Positions 1-11,004 of a stretch of DNA of 64,000 nucleotides are shown here, in pieces (the stretch's first letter is position 1; each line of letters starts with the position of its first letter). The DNA is from Argyresthia goedartella (lineage: Eukaryota; Arthropoda; Insecta; Lepidoptera; Argyresthiidae). The stretch lies in NCBI GenBank assembly GCA_949825045.1, contig OX463832.1:17602552-17666551 (forward strand), given 5' to 3'. Below the pieces are notes generated by a model, which worked only from the letters and a program-made list of their open reading frames with translations, was not told where the DNA came from and searched no databases. The position numbers and the translations under genes are program-made.

Positions 1-2845
1 TTTTTATGTGTTTTTTAGTTTTGCATTCTGACTATGCTTAGTGTTTCCTACCAAAATGTTCGTGGGTTACGTACAAAAACAAACGTATTTTTGAAAAGCA
101 TTTTAAGCGTTACATATGATTTGATTTGCGTTAGTGAATCGTGGCTGTTAGCGGGCATTTTTGATAACGAATTAGTAGACTCGCGATATAGTTTATACGA
201 ACGGATCGTGATTATGTTAGTAGGAATATGTTGCTAGGCGGTGGCACCTTCGTAGCCGTGCGTCATGAACTCAAAGTGGACATGCGAGATTTGCGCTTAC
301 CCCCTACTTTACCCGATGCTGATATAACTTGCGTCAATATTCGTTATCAGAATCACCACAACATAAAAAGTTACGTATTTACTGTTGCTACTTTCCTCAT
401 TCAGTAGATAACACACAAATTAATTCGGAATTGACATTTTTTGTATTTATTTCTGACTTAATTATCGAATATCCTCATGAAAAGATCTTGATTGTTGGTG
501 ATTTTAATATTTCACAAGGTAAATGGCATCCATGCCCCCAAAATTCTAATTGATTTGTTTTAGAAAATCCATCGGAGGATTCTTTAACTTACAACGTCTC
601 GGCCTTTATGTCATTTAGTAGTATGTCACAACATAACTATTTATTGAATCATAACAGCAGAATTCTCGATTTAATCATATCTTACATGTCATGTGAGGTG
701 CTGGGCGCGAAAGGCCTGGTCCCGGCGGACCGCCACCACACCCCGCTGTGCGTGCGGGTGCTGGCGGGGTCCGCCGGGCCCGAGCTCCAGCCTGCGCCAC
801 GTATCGGGCGTCGGTTCCATGCTGCGGATTATGATTCTGTCAACTTAGCTCTTGCGTCAGTAGACTGGGATCAGCATTTATCTGTTGATTGTATAGAAGT
901 TGCCGTAGATAACTTTTATTCTGTGATTAATGAAATTATAGATAGATTCATTCCTAGTCGTGCTGATCATAATGAGTTAAAATATCCTAGATGGTACTCA
1001 AAACCATTAATTAGCCTAATAATTAAAAAAAAAAACGGCAGGCTTTCTGATTATGAATTTTTTTCAGCACTACGTCGGATGCAAAAAGAAATTTAAAGTG
1101 AGTGCTTTGACAGATTTGTTTCCAATGCAGAGGATAATATAAAAATAAACTCGAAACATTTTTGGTCTTACATAAAATCGAGAAAAGGTATTAATGAAAT
1201 TCCAGACAGAATCTACTTGAACGAAACTGATGTTGGCTCAGACGGGCAATCCATAGCAAATATTTTTAATAATTTCTTTCACTCAGTTTTCGAAAAAGAA
1301 ACCTCTGTTAACAATTTACCTAATTACCTAAGTAGCTACAATAATACAACATAACTTTGCTCTGTTGATATAAATTTTAATTTGGTTGAAAGATATTTAA
1401 AAAGACTTAACACTTCTAAGGGATGTGGCCCTGATGGTCTTCACCCACTGTTTCTAAAACGCTGTCTTCAACAACCTGAAATTCCAATAACGGTCTTATT
1501 TAGAATGTCTTTATATACATGCTTAGTTCCGGTTAAATGGAAGCAGTATCTTGTCACCCCCATTTTTAAGGGTGGGGGAGATAAGCACAATGCAAATAAT
1601 TATAGAGGTATTTCTAAACTAAGTGTTATTCCTAAATTATACGAAAAAAATATATACGATGTTATGTTTCCCTCAGTTAGACCATACCTAGTAAATTCTC
1701 AGCATGGTTTCATTAATAAGAAGTCCACTGAATCCAACTTATGTGAATACATAGACACTGTACTAGATGCCATGAATAATGGATATCAAGTTGATGCTGT
1801 GTATACCGACTACTCCAAAGCTTTTGATAAAATTTCACATAATTTATTAGTAAAAAAGCTTGAGTTATTTGGTATACATGGCAATCTTCTGAGGTGGCTT
1901 GATTCCTATTTGAGAAATAGGTCCCAGGCAGTTTCTATTAAGGGATACATGTCATCTTTTATTCCTAACTCTTCTGGTGTCCCCCAGGGCTCTCATTTAG
2001 GTCCCCTTCTCTTTAATATTTTTATTAATGACGTAACTAATAGCTTAAGTAATTCTGACTCCTTATTATACGTTGATGATACTAAAATATTTATAAAGGT
2101 TAAGTCCTTTGATTATTGTCAAAATTTACAAGTAGATCTGGACCGTTTAATACAGTATTGCGAGAACAATAAAATTTACCTTAATATCGATAAGTGTTGT
2201 GTTCACTTTCACTAGAAAAAAAATATAATTTTAAAGGTAGAAGTATGAGTAGGGTAACAGAGGTCAGAGACCTGGGTGTTCATCTCGACAGCGAGTTATC
2301 ATTTCGGAAACATTTTGATATAATTATATCTAAAGCGCATAAGATGTTAGGTTTCATTTTTAGACAAAGACAAACAAAAAAAACCCTAAAACTCTTATTA
2401 TGCTTTTCAACTCTTTTGTAAGATCCATACTTGAATATGCATCAACTGTATGGAACTCACAATACCAGAACCACATAAATAATATCGAAAGAATACGAAA
2501 AAAAATCATTAAACGTTCAAAATATAAATTCAAAACTTTGAAACTAATTCTTTTCTTTAGCTTGAAAATCGTCGTGACATGAGAGACCAGATGTTTTTAT
2601 ACAAAATTATCAACAGCCAAATCGATAGCCCAAACCTACTTAGTAAAATCTCCTTATACTGTAAAAACAGCTCTCGTCATAGAAAGGCTTTTGTCACAAG
2701 AAATTGTAGTACTAACTATGCTAAAAACCGCTTTGTTATAAGAGCTTGCGAAAATTATAATAAATTACATAATCAAGTTGATATATTTCATGAAACACCC
2801 ATCTGTTTTAGGAAAAATATTTTTAATAACTTAAAAGCTGTGTAA
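1..2845 (+). pseudogene. Decayed non-LTR retrotransposon ORF2 (endonuclease-RT), family LINE-C
   Basis: The pieces read in order as one LINE polyprotein: an APE-type endonuclease start (34-237, 'YQNVRGLRTKT'), the endonuclease GDFN block (329-553), a linker, then reverse transcriptase (1382-2215) with a YVDD active site, and C-terminal blocks to 2845. The stretch 608-2215 is a single frame broken by TAA stops at 1094-1096 and 1352-1354. Further frameshifts lie near 240-330, 555-607, 2200, 2400 and 2580. The start and order match the intact element at 48515-51421, so this is a related, older copy. The 5' end lies at or before the window edge. It cannot encode a functional protein. Family placement (Jockey/CR1 group) is from motif style only. 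Confidence 0.85.
700..800 (+). other. GC-rich tract inside an AT-rich LINE
   Basis: About 100 bases of very high G+C content lie within LINE sequence that is otherwise rich in A and T. The tract stays in frame with the surrounding endonuclease-RT linker (residues such as 'ADRHHTPLCVRV'), so it replaces rather than interrupts coding sequence. Origin unknown; gene conversion from a GC-rich relative is one possibility. Confidence 0.6.
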
Positions 2846-4489
2846 TAGAATAGCAGATTTGTATTGAATCACCTTTAGTACATAAGCACTATACTCGTAC
2901 ATATATATTTTATATAAATTAGAACTACCTACTGTACAACCATATATCTCCTTCTGTTGGTAACTTCATATACAAACTCAAGTACCTATACATATTAGTG
3001 TTGTTCTGAGTACCTTTGTCTAAATTTTTTGTGAAAACTTTATTGGCTTGTGTGTTAACTCAATGTATTAAGATATAGGAAAACAAACAGCTTAATATAG
3101 ATTAAGCTGTTTGTTTTATTATGATGATATTTATCATAAGATGTAGATACAAAACACAGGTTTGAGTTTAATTAGTAAAACAGAAAACATCTGAACCTGA
3201 GCTTAGGTGGTGAACCTGTACATCAGGATTCAGCGCTCGTCCTAATAACAATATGCGTGCTAGACATCGCAGAAGATGAGAACCTGTTAATCCTTAATAA
3301 ATTGAAGGACATATACTTACCATAATGACAACATAATTTCATCCATTCTAGGGTAAAGACAATCTTAGTTAGTTTCCGGTGTTGGTTCTTATAAAAATTT
3401 TACTTCATAAACTCATTTGTTATTGTCAGCCGTTCTCAAAGTTAGTCGATCAAATTTACTTCATAGAAAAGTGAATTTTTGTCGCTTGTTTCGACAAATT
3501 AGTAAGAATTGTTAAAAAGATTCCGTTACGTATTCCGTCCCTTGTAATACGTAAAATTGACTATATTCAAGATACTTGGATCTACTATCGGTGCATGCCC
3601 ATGTATGGTTGTATGGTCCAAAGAAAAGGTGTTTTGGTGGTAAATAATTTACCTTTGCCCACTTTTGTTCCGAAAATAGGATCACTATGTAGAAATACTG
3701 GCTACTTCTTTCTCCAACATAAGGCTATATTTATATGTGGTATTTTCATAAGTGGGTAACCACATACTATTATACTTATTGACTATATAATATAGAATAA
3801 AAATATATCATGTCTTTAGTGATGTTTTAGGCACGACTTTACCTAAAATTTGCATTTATTTAAGCTACAGTTTTATTTTGATACAATTTTTTTATGTAGC
3901 ACCTACGGTCTCCCACTGCTGGGCAAAGGCCTAAGCAAAGCCTTTTATTTTATGGCATAAAAACAAGTAAACCAGGGAAAAACACTAGTATAGAAATTAG
4001 ACATAAAAATATAAAAAACCTTAACCAAACAATGGTAGTATATATAGCATATAGTAACTACAGATTTTACCACATTTAAGATTTTTTATTATTTTTTATA
4101 GAGTTTTTAACCACCATAAAAAACCACTTCCGAATCGAAACAATGCAATTTTCATCTACTACTTGAAATGGCTCTCGTTTGTTTAACTGGTCCATCACCG
4201 CGCACGCGCATACCCGCGGGGCCGACGGGAAATGCCATTTCCAGAAATGGTGAGTCCTTAAGGGTCATTGAATGTTCTTAATCTTATGGATATGATATAG
4301 AGACCAAGTAAAACTAATAAAAAATAATACCACAAATTTAAAAAGAAAAAATAAGATAAAAACCGCAAAAGACCGCTATCATATATAACAAAATAAAGGT
4401 ATCAATTGAAAAGATATCCATCAGTACCGGTACTCGGATAAATAGAAAAAAATAGGTACCTTTTTAAAGCGCTTTTTAAAACAGGGACG
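2846..4489. other. Non-coding repeat-derived stretch
   Basis: No gene is visible. It holds a perfect hairpin at 3080-3117 and, near 3897-3935, the short dispersed motif 'cccactgctgggcaaagg', which recurs in diverged form near 43590, 46950 and 60165. Confidence 0.5.
3080..3117. repeat. Perfect 17-bp palindrome with 4-base loop
   Basis: The arms 3080-3096 and 3101-3117 are exact reverse complements (arm core 'aaacagcttaat') separated by 'atag'. No coding frame crosses it. It could be the remains of a fold-back element or a template-switch product. Confidence 0.85.
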
Positions 4490-4623
4490 CCTAAAATTTT
4501 AACCAACCTAAACAAAAACTCGCAACGTATTCATATCCTAACAAAAAACTATACTAGGGGGTATAGTTTTTTGTTAGGATATGTTACGTTGCGAGATTTT
4601 TTTATTTTGGTTAAAATTTTAGG
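4490..4623. repeat. Long fold-back: about 64-bp inverted arms, 6-base spacer
   Basis: Arms 4490-4554 and 4561-4623 are near-perfect reverse complements; both carry 'ctaaaattttaacc' at the outer end and 'aacaaaaaactatac' at the inner end. The loop is 'tagggg'. The structure resembles a minimal MITE or a snap-back duplication. A GC-rich patch (about 4690-4800) follows immediately. Confidence 0.85.
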
Positions 4624-5786
4624 TTATGTTTACATAATTTTCGTTTCGAAAGTAATCTATATCGCATTATTATTAAGAAACCGCCTTAGCTCCGGCTACT
4701 ACGGGGCTGCGGGGATGCTCCCGCACTGCAGCGCACCCATGCTCGCCTCCGCAGGCTCGGTCCCCTGCACCCCTTCGTGCCTCCGGCTCATAAAAAACTC
4801 TCTAGAGCGGAGCCACAAGACTGCCTAGGAAGTAGAACAAAATCCATATTATTTTTATCATTTATTTATGACATTTTGTATATATGTTTTATCGCCTTAG
4901 TGAATTCAAGAAACGGATCCAATTTATCTCTTGTATTTGCTCTTCTCCAAAAATACTTCATGCACATATCGTCTCAGTTTTGTGGTTTATTATAATTATC
5001 CCTTTTCTATCTCTTGTTGATGTACCTGATACCGCACTACCACTTCTCGGGAGTAACTGTACCAGTCTGCAATGGTAACTCGGGACAAACTTTGTTCTTC
5101 AGTCCTGGTAAAATCTTCCCATATTACTCGCGACACATCAAACTTGTGTGCAAAGCAATACTAGAGGTAGTAGATTATGGGCATTATAATTTTTGCATTT
5201 TCAAACCAAGTCCCGATTGATCTGGAAATACGAGACATTGTCCTTTCTTGCACACAAAGGAACCAATAATCGGTTTATGCTGTACCACCTTCGATGGTCC
5301 ACGGTGTAAACGGCAAATAGTCTTCTTAACAAGGCCTTGGTCTTCAGCAAAAGCCACACCTTGTTCGCGCGTACCTAACTGCTGCATCACGTTGCCCAAA
5401 TTCCACATAGCGGCCACTTCACTTGAGGAGAGATTTCTTCTCAAAAAAGGTTCGACATCGTATCGGCACTGCTATCAGAGCTCGCCAATGGTGACTCATC
5501 CACTCCTGTAGCACTCGTCGAGGGTTGCTCGTTGTCCTACGCTTCCATCTTGCACACAATCCACAGCAGAGGTAAATCAAAGTCCAGGGTACAAGCAATT
5601 TCTCATTCGTAGTTGCAGGCAGGGGTCCACAGTACACGCAGAGGTCAGTAGATAAAAGAAGTTACAAAAGTCCAATAGAATAGCCAGGGTCGTCGTAAAT
5701 ATCAAGAAGAACAAAAGCGAACACATTCACATAGCTTAGCAAGAATCGGAATGACGTCTGTCTGGGCATCGCGCGCCAATTTGGTT
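4624..5786. other. Unassigned stretch with minus-strand open frames, possibly LTR-element leader/gag remnant
   Basis: A GC-rich patch lies at about 4690-4800. On the minus strand two short open frames (5419-5637 and 5184-5444) follow a sequence starting 'ttggcgcgcgatgcc' (about 5767-5782) that sits just inside an LTR-like repeat (5787-5962). That order (LTR, primer-binding-like site, leader, short gag-like frames) suggests the 5' end of an LTR retrotransposon. The proteins are not recognisable, so this is inference. Confidence 0.3.
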
Positions 5787-5962
5787 ATTTTTCGCTCACA
5801 AACGTACTTACAATAAAATGGCAATTTAATCGCACATCAAAAATACTGATTTGCACAACAAAAAAGGATCAGCAAAAACACTTTTTATGTATTAAATATT
5901 TTATGTGTACTCAAGTTTATGTTCAAAGTATTTTTTGTTGTTCTTGCATGTTCAACGTAACA
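5787..5962 (-). repeat. LTR-like repeat, minus copy of an inverted pair
   Basis: Read on the minus strand it begins 'tgttacgttgaacatgc' and contains 'cagtatttttgatgtgcg'. Most of it is a diverged inverted copy of 7178-7330. A third partial copy is at 6038-6090. TG at the outer end and a primer-binding-like sequence next to the inner end suggest an LTR, but no second LTR in the same orientation or pol gene was found. Confidence 0.55.
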
Positions 5963-6359
5963 CGAAGGATAAAGGGGGCTTCGCTTCGCTCACCCCTTTT
6001 ACCCATCATCTAAGCTACTGCAGTATTTGCCCTGATATTTGCTGTGCAAATCAGTATTTTTGATGTGCTGTTTAATATTTCCCTAATAAAATTGACAACA
6101 TGTGATAATATTGCAGTAATATTGACACATATTAAACAAAAATACCATAAACAGTAATATTATTGCTGGTATTGAATGGTATTTTTGACATAAGGATACG
6201 TCAATTTTAGTGATAAATTGTGTTTCATTCACAGATATTTTCCAATTTTCAAGTTTGATTTTCAGAAAAACAATGCATTTCCTCACAAAAAGAAAAGAAC
6301 TTTGTTGAGATAAGTGACCACCAGCTATCCATTACACACTTCATTATAATTAAATTCAG
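5963..6359. other. Non-coding, with a partial copy of the LTR-like repeat
   Basis: 6038-6090 carries 'aaatcagtatttttgatgtg' in the plus orientation, matching 7270-7315. 'cttcgcttcgctcaccc' near 5980-6000 resembles the Ser/Arg-codon-like repeat at 40800-40880. No gene is seen. Confidence 0.4.
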
Positions 6360-7062
6360 GGGGCACTATTAAAAAATCGACCCCCAATTACTAAGCCTCC
6401 GCTGTCTTTCAGACCGTCTGTCACCGGGCTCTACGGGATCAACAGAAATAGGTAGATAGCTGAAAATTTCACAGAAGGTATATTTCTATAGGCGCTTTAA
6501 CAACAAATAGCAATAAGTAGAATTAAAAATAGTACCCATAACAGGAGATTATTTGATTATCGGTGAACTGAACTGGCCTCTTCCAATCTCGTAGGAAAAT
6601 ATCTTTACTTGCGGTTGAGTTTTGTGCTTAGTTATTTATCATTATACGATAATTGCTCATTCGAATAAATTATAAATGTATTTTTTTATCATATTTGATT
6701 TTATTTCTCTTTACGCAAATGGAAATGTTTAAAATACATATTTGGGTGTAAAAAAACAATATGTAAGTGTAATAAATAACTCAATTTATATCCACTTCCG
6801 TCCGGTTTCAATGAGCAAAGAGTTTCGTTAACCTGAGTACATAGTTCAATACTTACATGTTACTAAATACACAAAAATCTTTTTCAATGTTTCAATGTAC
6901 GGCCTTGAATAAAGTCCTACCCGTATTTGATATTTTATTTTTAAAAAGTAGAAAGGTATGCTCGTACAAAAGAATACCGTTTTACGTTTTTGCGTGTACG
7001 ATGGAATGGAACCCTTCGTGTGCGGGTCCGACGTCCTTCTCGCACTTGGCCGGTTTATTTTA
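6360..7062. repeat. Dispersed non-autonomous repeat of the 'agggttccgtac' family
   Basis: The left part (about 6395-6530) has the phrases 'ctaagcctccgctgtc', 'ctgaaaatttcacagaagg' and 'gctttaacaacaaat'. The right end (about 6995-7062) has 'ggaacccttcgtgtgcggg' and 'ctcgcacttggccgg'. From memory these are the two halves of a very common moth/butterfly repeat; the middle here is not recognisable. Fragments of the same family lie at 8805-8838, 11880-11925 and 19770-19945. Confidence 0.5.
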
Positions 7063-7177
7063 ATAGCATTACAATAATACTACCTATACCTAGCGCGTTC
7101 TAACTAGGCCAGCAATGCCAATAAATGACAAATGATCACAACACTCGATATTCCAGTCTCGGTGTTGGTTACCACAT

Positions 7178-7330
7178 GCGTGTTAGGTTCAACATGTAAG
7201 CACAACAAAAAATACTTAAAACATAAACTTAAGTACTCATTAAATATTTAAATCATAAAAATAGTTTTTGCTGATCCTTTTTTGCTGTGCTAATCAGTAT
7301 TTTTGATGTGCGATTGAATATTAGCCCTTT
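7178..7330 (+). repeat. LTR-like repeat, plus copy of the inverted pair
   Basis: It is colinear with the reverse complement of 5830-5962: 'ttcaacatg', then 'acaacaaaaaatact', 'acataaactt' and 'cagtatttttgatgtgcg'. Together the pair brackets about 1.2 kb in opposite orientation. Confidence 0.65.
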
Positions 7331-7343
7331 TCAAGTACCTCTT

Positions 7344-7610
7344 ATATACACCGATGATCAAGTGATTCTCGTTTCGTCGTTGGAAGAGCTGTAGAAGATG
7401 GTAACTTTCATGAATGAATTTGAATGTAAGTAAGACCAAGTCATGGTTTTATGAAAGGATAAAGAAGTATCTGAGTGCGTGGTTTTACTTACATGCACTT
7501 TAATTCCCATTCTTCTTAAATGATTCGTTCATGAAAGTTACCATCTCCTGCAGCTCATCCACCGACTAGTAAGAACAACCTGATCATCGGCGTATAAGAG
7601 TAGAGAGAGA
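7344..7610. repeat. Inverted pair of LINE reverse-transcriptase active-site fragments
   Basis: On the plus strand 7344-7435 reads as RT motif C, 'LIYTDDQVILVSSLEEL', a stop codon and then 'KMVTFMNEF'. On the minus strand 7490-7610 reads 'LLYADDQVVLTS' and then 'ELQEMVTFMNESF' after a small frameshift. The two copies are diverged inverted repeats of the same YxDD segment about 60 bp apart. Both are dead fragments of one LINE family; the fold-back arrangement is unusual. Confidence 0.7.
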
Positions 7611-7924
7611 AGAGATTATTCTCAGTCTACGTAATAAAGAATTGCTCCTAAATAGTATTGAATTAATTTAATTCATTCAACAATCAATTCTATCAGATCT
7701 GCCATTTATGTTATCGAGATTGGCCCCGTACAGACCCCTCGAATATATACTATAATGGTTAAGGTTAAAGAAACTTATCTAAGTTCTTCAGTGAAAAATT
7801 ATAATCATCTTGATTTTATAGGTGCCTATTGTGATCAATTTATTCTGAAATGTATGGGCTATACCACAAAATCAAACTAACATTCAACACTTGTTTAGAA
7901 AAAAGTGTATGGGATTTGACGTTT

Positions 7925-8195
7925 ATATTAATAATAATAACTTGGACACTCGTTACACACATTGATCTAGCCCTAAACTAGGATTCCCTGTATCTTAAGT
8001 ACTAGACAACGATACACATACTTGATAAATATTATACTTAGATAAATATTACACTTAGATAAATAAACAACCATGACTAAGGTAGGTACAAACATCCATT
8101 CTCATCAAACAAATATTTGTCCCCACCGGGACTCGAACCCGGGACCCTTGGCTTCGTAGGTAGGGTCACTGCCGGCTCGGGCATTTGGGTCGTTT
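7925..8195 (-). mobile_element. tRNA-derived SINE, type A
   Basis: Read on the minus strand it has a pol III B box ('ggttcgagtccc' within 'cccgggttcgagtccc') downstream of a degenerate A box, then a conserved body ('ttgtttgatgagaa', 'gtgtatcgttgtctagta', 'ctagatcaatgtgtgtaa'). Other copies are at 24345-24545 (+) and 47171-47421 (-). The plus copy keeps the A box 'tggccgagtcgg' intact. Confidence 0.8.
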
Positions 8196-8686
8196 GTTTT
8201 GAGGTTAAACGCTGTTTAATATTTTTTTGGACGTGTGTGTAGTGCCCATCTAACCCCGAGACCTCGCTAACCCATTTAAACAAACAATAGTTTACAACCC
8301 CGCCGCGCGCCTTTTGTTCTGACTCTGGACGCCCGAAAACGGGCCTGCCTTATTGTGGTGATATCAGCGATATGATAAGAGAGTTTCTAATATAGCTACA
8401 AGTGTGAATGCGTAAAATGTGAATTAGATAGGCTCTGAGCTGCGCCCTACCAGATAATAGGCTACGCCACGCTGCTGTCACAGCTATCGTGTACGACAAT
8501 AGACGCACAAACAGAGCCAACTCAACGAGTGTTGCCTGGTGAGCCCGTTCCGATTCAGTGTCCTAACGCATGCAACCAATATTTATCTCCACAGGCTAGT
8601 CTACTAGAAGAAGCCCGGAGTTTACGTCTCACGCAATACATAACAGTACTGACTGAGTATTAATTGACCCTATCCACCACTGTAAT
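8196..8686. other. No feature recognised
   Basis: No open frame, repeat or motif could be assigned between the SINE and the next transposon. Confidence 0.4.
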
Positions 8687-8749
8687 GGGGCCGGCCGGGC
8701 AAAGCTAAACGTAGGTGGCGCTGCCGTAGATGCGACCCTTTGTCAATAC

Positions 8750-9394
8750 TTGTCAAAGTGTTTACGTGTTTTTCTGCTCAATTTTTCACCGTTTCTACTG
8801 TTTTTAGGGTTCCGTACCCAACGGGTAAGAACGGAACCTACAATTTGTCATTTAAGAGTGACAACAAAGGAAAAGTATGCCAGAGAAATATTTGAGAGAA
8901 AAGACTTCTCATCAAGAGCCACAACACATGGCTTACTAAATGAAAAAGTTGCACTGGCTCAATATTGTGCAAATAATGACCTCGAAATTGAGCCTTGTGG
9001 ACTTTTCATCAGCAAGGAAAGACCACATCTGGCAGCTTCACCAGATGGGCTATTAGGGTCCAAGACCCTCATTGAAGTAAAGTGCCCTTATACCAGTCGC
9101 TTTAAGGATATATCACCAAATACAGTGCCATATTTGTTTGAAGAAAATAGTGCTCTACAACTCAAAACAAATTCGCCATATTGTTATCAAATACAGGGCC
9201 AATTATACTGCACTGGCAGAGATTTCTGCAATTTAATAGTCTATACATTCAAAGACTTCAAAGTAATTTTTGTCTCAAGAAATGATGAATTCATAGCAAA
9301 TATGCTGATGAAATTAGATTCATTTTATGAATATCATTTTAAAAAAGTCCTATTTAATAAATACTTATATTATTATTATGAACGAATGGAATAA
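8750..9394 (+). pseudogene. YqaJ-like (lambda-exonuclease fold) nuclease of the transposon, N-terminus lost
   Basis: The protein from about 8860 carries the YqaJ/PDDEXK core in order: 'LNEKVALAQYC' (helix with Glu), 'AASPDGLLG' (catalytic Asp), 'LIEVKCPY' (E-x-K) and 'YCYQIQGQLY' (conserved Gln). These enzymes digest DNA ends and are found in phages and in ISL2EU transposons. The usual first domain segment is missing: upstream of 8860 the frame runs through a dispersed-repeat fragment (8805-8838) and has no ATG, only a TTG at 8750. The 5' part of the gene appears replaced by the repeat, unless an unseen upstream exon exists. The C-terminus ends normally at 9394. Confidence 0.75.
8805..8838 (+). 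repeat. Fragment of the 'agggttccgtac' dispersed repeat
   Basis: The 34 bp read 'agggttccgtacccaac' followed by 'gggtaagaacggaacc', the typical head of a repeat family common in Lepidoptera (from memory). It lies exactly where the nuclease gene loses its N-terminal homology. Confidence 0.6.
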
Positions 9395-9428
9395 AACAAC
9401 TTTTAGAACAATTACTTTTTATTTTTAC

Positions 9429-10933
9429 TCACAATACCTTCCCTAAAGTTACATAGCATAAAGCATATGAAGAATATTTTTGAGGCCAATGGCACATAAA
9501 ATTGGTTAAGTTCAGTTTTAATATTGCATAAGTTTTGGTTAGGCCTATTAATCTTTCAATATGAACTCTTTGGCTAGCTAGTTTTTTATCTGCTTATGAT
9601 AAGATTCCCGGAATTTCGGCCTTGCCTTTAAGAAATGTAGGAATATTAATTCCTATACCCTTCCTAACAAACAAATCTTGGACATTAAAGCCTCGATCGG
9701 CCATAATGCTATCGCCTTCTTCACACATATTCAATAATTCACTGCGCTCTACTATTTGGCGGTCACTTGTGGCTCCTGCAAATGCTTCTGAACAATAACT
9801 TAGTAACCCTCCTGGAGTAGAGCCAATTAAGATTTTCATTGTATTTTTGTGTTTGTAGGTGCTGAATGTTGCTTTTTGGGCACTAGGATGGCTAGGTTTT
9901 TGAATGGGAATTTCTGTGCCATCAACTTTCACTCTTGTTGCAGGGAAATCTCTAAAGAATATGTCTGGCATGTAAAAGTTGACTAATTTGCGATTTGGCC
10001 AAATATTAATTAGCCTCCATAAATCATTTATAAAATTAATCCAAGTAACAATTATGTTAGAAACAGTGGTTTAACTAACACCAAACATCTTGGAAAGTTC
10101 AAAGTCTGTTTTGTTTCGTCTTAACTTCACGAGTAACATCAGGAACTGATCCTCTACAGATAAACTGAAGTCTTTGCTCCATCTATATTTTATATCATGA
10201 GCCATTGGAAGTAATGTATGTAACACAAGCTTAAATTTGTCACAGCTTTCCAGACCAGTATAAAACATTATAGATTCATGGTCGGTAAGTAAGGTATCTG
10301 TTGAGAACAGGGCCAAGAAAGTTGATGTTTGAGTGGATGCTTGTTGATGAGTTGATGTTTGTGTAGGATCAGAGGAATGGCCAGGGAGTGGTTCAGGTTC
10401 AGCAACTTCCATCTCATGTGACACCTCAGTTAGAGGAAAAATATCTTGACTACGGCTCGATGTGGAAGGATTGTCTTGGACTTCAAACAAACTTCTCTTG
10501 CAATTTCTCACAGTAAGTCGTTCTTGTCTTTGCTTAGCTTTCTCCGATAATGGTTTATAATTCCATGAAAACTGAGAGGGTATAGCATTCTTTTTTAGAT
10601 GTCGATGTTGATGTTGTAGTCCTGTAAATTACAAACAGAATGTAAATGCTAGGTAGGTAATTAATAGGAAAATTCACAATCGTACATTTAACAATACACT
10701 ATACAACTGTTTGTAACAATACCTGTGTCTCGACTGCAGCCAAGATAGTCAGTTTCCAAAAAATGATTTCGACATAACCTCGAAGTATTTGAAGGACTGA
10801 ATTTTGGGCTGCGTATCGCTTTTAGCCACAGTTTCTGCATTTGATTGTCTCGAGGAAATTTATGAATACCCATTTCAGAGCATTTAGGCACACTGCAACG
10901 CGGCATTATTTCGTAACAATATAATTTTGACAA
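9429..10933 (-). pseudogene. THAP-domain DDE (Tnp_4-type) transposase with one intron and two nonsense codons
   Basis: Exon 1 (to 10723) encodes a THAP zinc finger: 'PRCSVPKCSEM', a Trp in 'KLWLKAI', then 'CRNHF'. The likelier start is the internal Met at about 10906 rather than 10933. A 101-bp GT-AG intron (10722-10622) rejoins the frame. Exon 2 gives a Ser/Thr-rich linker, an HTH region ending 'LSKMFGVS', then the DDE domain: 'KVDGTEIP' (first Asp), 'IMADRGF' (second Asp) and 'RVHIERLIG' (Glu). In-frame TAA stops at 10071-10073 and 9594-9596 interrupt an otherwise continuous frame that ends at 9429. The first could have been a CAA glutamine codon. The enzyme would cut and paste the element. 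Confidence 0.85.
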
Positions 10934-11004
10934 ATTTTCATACAGTTCAAACTTTGTTATGGGTACAAACTACGACAGCGCCACTTTGACAGTTGCCAAC
11001 CCCT

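Larger units (their letters stand above)
8687..11004. mobile_element. Two-gene DNA transposon, ISL2EU-like (YqaJ nuclease + THAP-DDE transposase)
   Basis: Two genes lie tail to tail, 34 bp between stops: a YqaJ-type nuclease on + and a THAP-domain DDE transposase on -. That pairing is, as I recall, the hallmark of ISL2EU/IS4EU eukaryotic transposons. Imperfect terminal inverted repeats are visible: 'gtggcgctgccgtag' at 8715-8729 and, on the minus strand, 'gtggcgctgtcgtag' ending near 10970, each preceded outside by 'ggggyyggc'-like sequence (8687 and 11004). The exact ends and target duplication are not resolved. Both genes are damaged, so the copy looks recently inactivated. Confidence 0.7.
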
